NCBI RefSeq assembly: GCF_000003605.2
Contig: NW_003122413.1
Span: 106,645 to 118,204 of the forward strand
DNA length: 11,560 bases
Reading direction: 5' to 3'
DNA from: Saccoglossus kowalevskii
Lineage: Eukaryota > Hemichordata > Enteropneusta > Harrimaniidae
Positions 1 to 7,115 of this stretch are shown one piece after another. A program made the translations under genes and the position numbers. Under the pieces are notes generated by a model, which was given only the letters and a program-made list of their open reading frames with translations, was not told where the DNA came from and did no database searches. The first letter of the stretch is position 1; every line of letters starts with the position of its first letter.

Positions 1-2257
1 CATATTTTGTTTGGGAACATTGTCCTGTACAAGGTGGCACTTTGATATTTTTCCTAAAAACCTAAAAACACTAGCACTACTTAACATTTGATGTAACAAT
101 ATTCGTACTTTTATAGGCTCACGTTGTGTCAGGTGTATGTTGAAATGCTATGTCCTTCAAAGATAATTTTGTGAAAGTCAATTCCTGATACCAAAAACCC
201 GTTCACGGATGTGATCTAGAGAGCTCTTCTCCGTCAAAAAAAATGTCGTGCATGTTCTATAGGAAAAAGCGAGAAGTTACATGTATGCGCTTGACATAAA
301 TTGTGTTTGTCAATAATGAGTGCACGTCGTGAATCAAAACACAAACGAATATTAAATTGGAGTAAAAATAGTATTTTCTCTCATTGAAAAGTCAATATGT
401 ATAATGAACCTGAACGTGAAATTAATACGCACGATGAAGCGGTCGGTGCATTTTGTTGTTTATGTTGAATGATTGCCCATCCGGGCGGGCTTTCAAAAAT
501 TGCGGATTTGTAAACTTTTATTTAGTTCAATGATACAAAATGATTGCACGTTACCTCAACTAAACCATATCATTCTACAAATGTAGAACTATTTTTTTTC
601 ACCTCCCCTCAAACATATTTACTTTCGAAATCACATATGAATTAACGATTTAATGCTGACTCCACGTGTGAGCCAAATGTACATGTTTTGAACAAAGCAT
701 CCGGTATCACTTATTGGATATGTGCATTTAGGTCACTAATTTTGCGTGTGTTAAAACTTTATGTTTGATTTAGAATTTTGTAAATGTAAATTCGTTGTAT
801 GAGTGTGAATGTGAGTGGATATATCCAGTGGATATGATTGCTGCCATACAAGGTGGGTCGTATAACTATGAGAGTATAAATATGCATAGTGCCCAGTTGT
901 TGGACAGGTGTTAATCATTACATTTACTACTTATTCCCAACTTGATAAATTGGTTAATATATAATGAAAAGAGATACACATAAGAACATTTTTACGAACA
1001 AATTTAAAAACTATTCATAATCGAATATGAATGCTCATGATGTACATCCACTCGAATATATATTTAACATGGTGCTTTACTGTTTCTGAACAATGAAGAC
1101 AATCAATATATTGCAATGGCTGTCAATCCTATTTTCAATAGCTAATTATACGCAATGTACAGTTTGGATTTGACATTGATTGAATATGTTGATGATCCAT
1201 GTCAATAATGATGGCGCCATGCTGATTGATGTCAATCTTAGCAACTCCTAACGAACTGTGTGTTTCTTTTTTTATTACATGTACAAGTTTTACACAAATG
1301 CAAATGTGACTAGAAGATAGATTGTATTCCAAATTTTATTTATCTGCATTGTTATAACCATGAGAATAAGCCACATTATTCTAATTTAATTTTCATTTTA
1401 GTTGTACTATTTGTTGTAAAATTATCTTCTAAAATTAATCACAACCGACGCATAAATAACGGGGTTTAAACGTGGCGCACATTGGCTTGTATAGTCGCAG
1501 ACGTCTTCTTTATCTCCCGGTTACGTCATGGTCAACATTGAAAACATGAGATTTCAGCAGTACTTTGAAATATGCATTGTAATTGATACTATTTACTTTT
1601 TTGTTCCTATTTACACAAACAAACTACACCAGTCGTAGCAATGGTATTTTTTATTATTTTTAAACAATGCGGATGTACTGCATTGCATATTCTCATCTAA
1701 TGATTGAGATTGAGATAAACTTTTAAAATATAATTTCAAGATTTCAATAGAACATACAAACTCTTATGTTGATAGTTCGTTCGGGAAATTATTTTCAACA
1801 TGGTGGCATTTTGCTTTATTGCTAATAAAACGAGTCGAGATAAAAAAGGATAATTAACATTTTTATTTATTTAAAGAAACGTGAACTCAATAATATTATG
1901 ACACAGACATATAACCCACAATCTGGACTTACTGCTTTTAATGTTTATTTTTTTCCTCTAATGTCGAAAATGTACATTTATGATATTGACATGTCAATTA
2001 TAATTATTGCTTATCATAATGCACGTCCAAAAACTTGTCAAGTGAATTATGTGGCAAGACTGAAATTGATGGTATTGGTCGTTTGATGTCACATGATCAT
2101 AACATAGTGAATGACGATGTGAATGATTCTGTTTCAAGTAAATCAAAAACAGAGAAGTAGGCTTTAGGGATGGCGGCTGGGCTGAAATACTAGCTAGCTT
2201 TGTGGGAAAAGAAAGAAAAATATTGATTTGTAAGAACATTCAAGATGGGACAGACGT
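1..2257. other. 5' flanking region with no recognisable gene
   Basis: AT-rich sequence with frequent stops in all six frames. The short open stretches at 1135-1332 and 1898-2239 have low-complexity translations and no recognisable domain. I saw no RNA gene, no long repeat and no transposon coding sequence. There are short perfect palindromes such as ATGGCGCCAT (1211-1220), but palindromes of this length are expected by chance. It most likely holds distal regulatory and neutral sequence for the downstream lectin gene or an unseen neighbour to the left. Confidence 0.6.
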
Positions 2258-2307
2258 AGAAGGGGGGAAGTGAAGAAAAAAAACGGAAAGCCGGAGAAGG
2301 AGAGAGG
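2258..2307. promoter_or_regulatory. purine-rich tract upstream of the lectin promoter
   Basis: This stretch is almost pure A and G on the plus strand, with runs such as AGGGGGGAAGTGAAG and CGGAAAG, followed by GGAGAAGGAGAGAGG. It lies about 135-185 bases upstream of the proposed transcription start. GGAAGT and CGGAAA match the core recognised by ETS-family factors, and the GA-rich part resembles GAGA-type promoter tracts. The composition is seen directly; a regulatory role is inferred from position only. Confidence 0.35.
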
Positions 2308-2412
2308 TGTGTTTTACATGTCTAACCAAGGTCACCCCTCTAAACAATCGAACAACCCTAAGCCACCCACGCATTATTTTATGAATCCTAATTTCTATTC
2401 AGAAAAATTTGC

Positions 2413-2447
2413 TTAAATAACGGTAGACGACCATAGTTGTTCACTCT
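2413..2447 (+). promoter_or_regulatory. candidate core promoter of the lectin gene (TATA-like box plus initiator)
   Basis: TTAAATAA at 2413-2420 resembles a TATA box. Exactly 30 bases downstream of its first base is the A of TCACTCT (2441-2447), which fits the animal initiator consensus YYANWYY. The implied transcription start is about 2443, which gives a first exon of about 50 bases ending at a very strong splice donor. The spacing is right for a focused promoter. No transcript evidence is available, and such motifs are common in AT-rich DNA. Confidence 0.45.
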
Positions 2448-2492
2448 GCCAGAAAAGAACTCAACCAACTTGTAACGACTTCAAGACGGAAG
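2443..2492 (+). other. 5' untranslated exon 1 of the lectin gene (predicted)
   Basis: The exon is inferred from two facts. The signal-peptide ATG at 3251 sits only two bases after an acceptor (TTCCATTATAG|AT), so an upstream exon is required. The best upstream donor is GGAAG|GTAAGTAT at 2492/2493, an essentially perfect consensus. Joining the two puts a G at position -3 of the ATG, a favourable start context created by splicing. The exon contains no ATG. Its 5' end rests on the TATA/initiator guess and is the least certain part. Confidence 0.5.
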
Positions 2493-3248
2493 GTAAGTAT
2501 CTGCTTCCATACTATATTCTGTACAAATTCTCACTCATACAGCCATTCCATCCCTCAACAGTCGAAGTTACATAGTATTCCATTTGATAAATTCATGTTG
2601 ATGCATGAACACGGCCAATATATTGACTTTCACAAAAATGTGAACTTGATTGATAATCTGGAGCTTAGTTGTCCATTTCTAAAATTAAATGAGACGCTCT
2701 GGGTTTAAAACCAAAAAAACGACAGGTTAAGACCACAGTGATTCATTCACTGACCGGTGCGTCTTTGGAAGAACTTGGTAGCTAATACGTTTTATAGGAC
2801 ATTGAGTTCAACTGAACCTTGGTAGTATCTAGGTTGAGTTGCGCGTAAATTGCATTTATGGCATTATTGGACATAATGCGGCGCAACGAAATGAAATATG
2901 GTTTCAGACAATTTTCGTTTAATTGTTTAATTAACATTTCTCTATAATCGAGTCGTACATATGTAACAGTTGATTAGCCAAAACATGCATGTTAATATCA
3001 TTATTTTGGTGAATGGAAGTCAATTTCATATTTCATACCGTTCCAACTTTACAGTCGTTGTCGTTATTTTTAGGGGCCACACGTAAATATCACGTATATA
3101 ACAGTTTATACACAACAAATGATCCGCCAATCGCCTTACCTACAATTTCTTCAAGTGTTTTTTTATTTATGAATTATAATGCAGAAACGCGTTGACATAT
3201 TGCTTGGTTGATTTTGATTACATTTATTTTATCCATTTTCCATTATAG
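2493..3248 (+). other. intron 1 of the lectin gene
   Basis: It begins GTAAGTAT and ends with a pyrimidine-rich stretch and TTATAG. The stretch holds one short open frame (3013-3195) without any recognisable domain. I see no gene, repeat or RNA inside it. Confidence 0.5.
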
Positions 3249-3317
3249 ATATGAATGCTGTAGTATTCATTTTATTGGTCGTTGTACCGGCACTGTATGC
3301 GGATCATGAGATCCAAA
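3249..3317 (+). CDS. exon 2: signal peptide of the lectin
   Basis: ATG at 3251 opens a 22-codon stretch beginning MNAVVFILLVVVPALYA and continuing D-H-E-I-Q. It has a strongly hydrophobic core and a plausible signal-peptidase site after A17 (A-L-Y-A|D). The exon ends CAA A|GTAAGT at 3317 in phase 1. The split codon AGT (Ser) is completed by the first two bases of exon 3. There is a stop two codons past the donor, so the open frame alone does not reveal the exon. The signal sequence marks the product as secreted and fixes the start of the gene. Confidence 0.8.
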
Positions 3318-6300
3318 GTAAGTAATTATTTGCGTGTATATTTTCTATACAATATAAACTCTAAAAAAGTACTTTCCAATAATTCAGCATTGTACAATAA
3401 TGCATGGTACATATGTTTGAACAGATATTTTATTATACCAGGTTATCAGTGGCATCAGCGCAATATTGTGTTTGGACGATACCACTTTTATGTAGTGGTT
3501 AAATAGAATACAATGCACTGTTATTCATGGATTATGCTTTTTAAGTTACGCCCGGAGTATGAAATAAACATATTAATAATAATTCATCCTTTTGAAAATT
3601 GGATTTAATTTGCTTTTTATGTTGAAAATATAATAACTTTAAATAAAATTATGTCAGACAGTTTTTTACCTCATAAGACTAAGCATAATTAGTATAATCA
3701 ATTATAGTATTTCAACTCCAGTTCAAAAATCAGTACTAAAATTAAAATCATACTTCTGTTTTCTAGGTAGTCATTATCTTGGGAGGTTTAGAGAACAGTC
3801 TCCGTTAAACGCGCTACCAAACATGTTAGGAGGTTTGATACCAGGTGGTGACCCTAGCATTTGCGAAGAGAGGGCTTCAGGCAAAGACGTATACGGATTG
3901 ACTATTGACAGTGATTATTGTTTTTCTGGTGACAATGCGGCTGATACTTATGACATCAATGGCTATTCAAATAGCGTCTGTAGTGGTCGGGCTCGAGATG
4001 TGTATGCGAATGTGAAAGTCAGTACAACGTGCCAGCGTGAGATGTTCGAACTCTCCTGCGATAATGGTGGCCAAATTCAGATTATCGATGGATTCTATGG
4101 ACGTCGCGGAGATGATATTTGTGAAGATGATCCTGAATCGACAGATTACTGCCACTTTGACGTCACCAATATCTTGAAAAAACTGTGTGACGGCCTAACT
4201 TATTGTACAAAAAATACAGTCAAAAAGATATTTGGTGATCCCTGCGATCAAGCACCCAAACATCTTGTCATTCAATACTATTGTAAGTAAATTTGTCAAT
4301 ATCCGTACACTTTAACAATATTGTGTCGCCACGACGAATAATAGAAACCAATTTACCCATAATTGTTTATGTATGTAAATAAACCGACGTAACCTGGAAA
4401 CACGCTGTAGCAAAATATGTTAATCTGTGGTGATGCTAGAATTTGCATATTTATGTAAATACCTTAAATGTGATATCACCACGTTCAAGAGTAAGTTTTA
4501 GCATAAATGAGCCTTCCTTATCTGATGTCTAATATCGACATATCGAAAGTTCTAACTTTGTGGTAATTTTTGGAATTAGCTCAAACAGATTGAATTACCG
4601 CTAAAAAAGACTTTGTCCAAGTAGTACCTAATTTATTTATTTTGTCGGTTGTTTTCTTGGATTTGAAACAGTGAAAGTTATAATAATGAACATAGTAATA
4701 AAATGTAATCCTTATAGCAATTGTGTTTATCATTTACGGCACATAAATGTACGGAAAAACAGCAGTTGACCAGAATATTCAATAAATATTTCGAAAAATT
4801 GACACATATACATGTTTATTTTTACTTGTCATGCATATAGGTGGACATCGTAATCTTCCAGCCATGGATACAGGTACGTATATTTACACTGCCAATTCCA
4901 CTGACAATTATATCGTTAATATCTTTAATTTTAAAGACCAACTATATGCGCGGGCATTTGGCGTATTCAGTTATTCCGCTTTTTTCATTTTATCAGTCTA
5001 GAGTGGTGTATATTCCCTTATTTTATGAAATTTTACTTGACTTGCTTATTCTTTACCATTAATTTATAATGTATATTTTTTGATAAAAAATATTCAAATT
5101 CGGCGACGAAAGTGGCGAACGCGTTCAAAAAATTGAGGTCCATACGTACAATATAGTATTTGGCATATTATTTCAAATGTGTTTGCAAATACCCAAGCAT
5201 ATCCGCGTATTTCCGTAAAAAATCGAGTGCGATTGCTTTTTATCATTTTTGAGAGCCATCAAGTATCATACCACACACGCTATTCTCCGCGCGAAGACAC
5301 AGGCGATGTGAAATATTTGGTGATACACAACTACAAATATTAGTTTTGCTGTGAAATTAGTCACGCTGCAAATTAACCATCAAATTTTCCTCCAGATATC
5401 TATCCCCTTGGATGTTTTAATGAGGTTTTTGATGATAAGGCGCTTCCAGACTTCAAAGGCTTCATCGATGGTGATTGTGAATGCATGATGAAGAACAGTG
5501 TGGAGACTTCGCTGCAGGACTAGAAGTGTTTGGAGTAAAACCTGGCGTTGCTTGTTTTTCTGGTATTGATGCGGCTGAAACCTATTCCAAACATGGTCCA
5601 GTATCGGGAGAGTGTACTGAATTTGATCGACACGTGTTTGCTTACATCAAAAGAAGTGTAACATGCCAAAAGGAGATGATGAATCTCGAATGTAATTATG
5701 GTAAAATCCGCATTTTATCTGCAGTATACGGGCATGGCGGCGATCTTGATGTTTGTGGTAACGAAGTGAATGGTCCAATTCAATGTGAGTTCGACGTAGT
5801 GGACATAGTAAAGGACATATGCGAAGGTAAACCAACGTGTTCGAAAAACACCGTCATGAAAGTATATGGTAATCCATGTGCTTCGGAAGATGGTCACCAG
5901 GATAAATACCTTGAAGTCAAATATTATTGTAAGTCCAACTAGTCCTGGCCAAGGTCGATATTCATATTTTTCGCATTTGTCAAAAGTTATTTATGTACAT
6001 CGACCTTGACCCGGGCCTTATTTCTATCATTATATCGAATAAAACGAAGGCTGTATTGCAAGATTTCTCACACTCAAGTTTTCAATGACAACATCCATTC
6101 GCAAGTAACTGTTTCGTCACACTTCCAATGGCTCATATGGTATTATGTATTCAATAATCCCTTCTATAATTACTGTCACATTCAAGATTTTTGCTACGGT
6201 CGACTGTATGACATTTCAAAAACGGCACATTAGAGGAGGAGTCAATCGGATCTAAATAAATGTAATGAAACTTGCATGTATTTACCCACGAAGAATAATG

Positions 6301-6748
6301 AAATGAATTAGATGAACTGAATAGAATCACTAAACATGGGCATATGACGTCAACAAACCCAAACACTGTGCGAAATTCAAATAATCAGTGCTGGCTACAT
6401 ACATGATACAGCGAATACGGTCGGACCTACGTAGAAGCGTAGAAGCTTAATTTCACGTTTTTGAGCATGGAGAAATAAATATGCAAATACATCGACCGCC
6501 AAATGCTGAATTTGATTGGCTTATTGGAATATGATGTATAATAATGTAATATATTATTTTACCTATCAGTTTAAGTATATCACATATCTCAACTTATTCC
6601 CTACACGTAGATTAGCCGCAATTGTCTAGCTTGTAATAATAACCATATAGTGCCTTCCATGGATATCAACAACGCATTCAATGATTTATTAATTTTATAA
6701 AATACGAAATTATTCTTGATCTTCTTTATGTTCACAGGTGGACAGTAA
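3251..6748 (+). CDS. secreted two-module SUEL/rhamnose-binding lectin, second module frameshifted (spliced CDS, overall)
   Basis: Predicted join: 3251-3317, 3767-4282, 4841-4873, 5396-5928, 6738-6748. The order is signal peptide, then a GC[FY]/ALP cysteine domain plus SUEL lectin domain (module 1), an 11-codon linker exon, then the same pair again (module 2), ending Y-Y-C-G-Q-stop. SUEL (Gal_Lectin) proteins of invertebrates and fish eggs bind L-rhamnose or D-galactose on microbes and cells and usually act in egg coats, mucus or innate immunity; that role is family knowledge, not shown here. All coding junctions are phase 1 with GT/AG borders. The frame breaks inside 5396-5928, so straightforward translation stops at TAG 5521-5523 after 247 residues; an unbroken version would have about 386. 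The natural stop (6746-6748) lies 33 bases before the last junction, too close to trigger nonsense-mediated decay, whereas the premature one would. Confidence 0.8.
3318..3766 (+). other. intron 2 of the lectin gene
   Basis: It begins GTAAGTAA and ends TTCTGTTTTCTAG. It is AT-rich with no repeat or RNA gene seen. The open frame at 3282-3506, which starts inside the signal-peptide exon in another frame, encodes nothing recognisable. Confidence 0.75.
3767..4282 (+). CDS. exon 3: lectin module 1 (GCF-like domain plus SUEL/rhamnose-binding lectin domain)
   Basis: The exon is 516 bases, exactly 172 codons, phase 1 at both ends. Residues ~25-105 form the cysteine domain: Y-L-G-R-F, then N-A-L-P, a single Cys (residue 55), Y-C-F-S-G with A-A-D-T-Y, and a third Cys before V-Y-A-N-V. 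The Cys expected in the opening LGC[FY] motif is Arg here. Residues ~111-195 are a SUEL lectin domain with eight cysteines, Y-G-R (133-135), F-G-D-P-C (178-182) and K-H-L in place of the usual K-Y-L. The Glu that usually follows the first Cys is Gln (CQREM), and the Asn usually found a few residues before FGDPC is Lys. Sugar binding may therefore differ from classical members. The last Cys codon is split, T|GT, across intron 3. Confidence 0.9.
4283..4840 (+). other. intron 3 of the lectin gene
   Basis: It begins GTAAGTAA, which supplies an in-frame stop (4288-4290) if the donor is not used. It ends ATGCATATAG. An AATAAA hexamer lies at 4378-4383, 88 bases past that stop. No gene or repeat was recognised in the rest. 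Confidence 0.75.
4841..4873 (+). CDS. exon 4: 11-codon linker exon between the two lectin modules
   Basis: A 33-base micro-exon lies between CATATAG and CAG|GTACGT. It joins in phase 1 on both sides. Its first two bases complete the final Cys of module 1 (T|GT), it then encodes G-H-R-N-L-P-A-M-D-T, and its last G starts the Asp codon (G|AT) that opens module 2. The fit of phases on both sides and the rescue of a structural cysteine make the exon believable despite its size. It begins with the same bases (GTGGACA) as the stop-carrying exon at 6738, which suggests that both descend from one exon copied with its module. Confidence 0.75.
4874..5395 (+). other. intron 4 of the lectin gene
   Basis: It begins GTACGTAT and ends ATTTTCCTCCAG. 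The open frame at 4841-5062 runs from the micro-exon into this intron in another frame and encodes no recognisable domain. Nothing else was recognised. Confidence 0.7.
5396..5928 (+). CDS. exon 5: lectin module 2, with a reading-frame break
   Basis: The exon is homologous to exon 3 along its length but is 533 bases, so its phase-1 ends cannot both be in frame. From 5398 the entry frame gives I-Y-P-L-G-C-F, K-A-L-P and then runs to TAG at 5521-5523. The rest of the module (D-E-E-Q-C-G onward) is in the next frame, open from 5481 to past the donor, with a TGA at 5478-5480 just before it. The change fits one lost or two gained bases near 5471-5490. Downstream are A-C-F-S-G with A-A-E-T-Y, then a SUEL domain with all eight cysteines, Y-G-H instead of Y-G-R, and G-N-P-C instead of G-D-P-C, but a normal K-Y-L. 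It ends TAT T|GTAAGT. The conserved cysteines suggest recent decay, an assembly error, or use of another acceptor. Confidence 0.8.
5929..6737 (+). other. intron 5 of the lectin gene
   Basis: It begins GTAAGTCC and ends TTATGTTCACAG. Twenty bases in is a perfect 10-base inverted repeat (5950-5959 and 5999-6008), and an AATAAA hexamer lies at 6038-6043. A small tandem copy of GTAGAAGC lies near 6432. The open frames at 6006-6233 and 6151-6366 encode nothing recognisable. Confidence 0.7.
5950..6008. repeat. perfect 10-base inverted repeat in intron 5
   Basis: CAAGGTCGAT at 5950-5959 and ATCGACCTTG at 5999-6008 are exact reverse complements separated by 39 bases. The transcript could form a stem just inside the intron, close to the donor of exon 5. 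A function in splicing is speculation. Confidence 0.5.
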
Positions 6749-6781
6749 CTTCCATCAAAACCAACAGCCACCACTATTTAG
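6738..6781 (+). CDS. exon 6: natural stop of the lectin and start of the 3' UTR
   Basis: The acceptor TTCACAG precedes GT GGA CAG TAA. The first two bases complete the last Cys of module 2, then Gly, Gln and the stop TAA (6746-6748). The remaining 33 bases are untranslated and end at TTTAG|GTGAGT. The opening GTGGACA matches the linker exon at 4841, where the frame continues as G-H-R. So the last codons of the protein are a copy of the linker exon that diverged to a stop, or the reverse. Confidence 0.7.
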
Positions 6782-6905
6782 GTGAGTATCTAAATGTCAG
6801 TTGTGCGATTCCTTCCTCTACATAATATTCATGTCTCAAATAACAGACAGTATTCATACCAAATAATTGCTGCCTGCTAAATGTTTAATGCTTTTTTTAT
6901 TTCAG

Positions 6906-7110
6906 GGTAACCGTTGTAATAGCTAAAGTACATCAACCTAAGTTAGAATAATCATCCGAGATGCATCACTACGTTAACAGACGATAATATGATCGCTAAT
7001 TTTCTCTGAACATTAACAGCTCGCGTAATTATTCAACAATTCCATTCGTTAGCAAAATTAACTTAGTGTAACCATTTGAATATACTGAATAAAAACCTTT
7101 TCCCAGCCAC
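6906..7110 (+). other. exon 7: 3' untranslated exon of the lectin gene (predicted)
   Basis: A strong acceptor (TTTTTTATTTCAG|GG) at 6905/6906 pairs with the donor GTGAGT at 6782. The exon then runs without a useful open frame to a polyadenylation signal at 7088. The exact 3' end is estimated as about 15-30 bases past the hexamer. Confidence 0.55.
7088..7093 (+). terminator. polyadenylation signal of the lectin gene
   Basis: The canonical AATAAA is followed at a suitable distance by CA dinucleotides (CAGCCACAG, ~7104-7112) and then by a T-rich stretch (GTTTGCTTTTTTTC). That is the usual order of cleavage site and downstream element in animals. Confidence 0.55.
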
Positions 7111-7115
7111 AGTTT

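Noticed and set aside
1135-2239. Short open frames at 1135-1332 (minus), 1898-2086 (plus) and 1994-2239 (minus)
   Set aside because: They are 60-80 codons long with AT-driven composition, have no domain, signal or splice support, and overlap one another on opposite strands. They are no longer than chance predicts.
3282-3506. 74-codon plus-strand frame starting inside the signal-peptide exon
   Set aside because: It is in a different frame from the signal peptide, runs into intron 2 and has no recognisable content.
3967-4155. Minus-strand frames opposite the lectin exons (3967-4155, 5647-5835, 5715-5897)
   Set aside because: They are shadows of the plus-strand coding exons, with no independent support.
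4841-5062. 73-codon plus-strand frame over the micro-exon and intron 4
   Set aside because: Its frame disagrees with the phase-1 joins on both sides, and its hydrophobic look comes from AT-rich intron sequence.
5481-5942. Reading 5481-5942 as a separate single-exon gene starting at its ATG
   Set aside because: It lacks a signal peptide, and homology to module 1 continues upstream of that ATG in another frame through L-G-C-F and A-L-P. It is better explained as part of a frameshifted exon.
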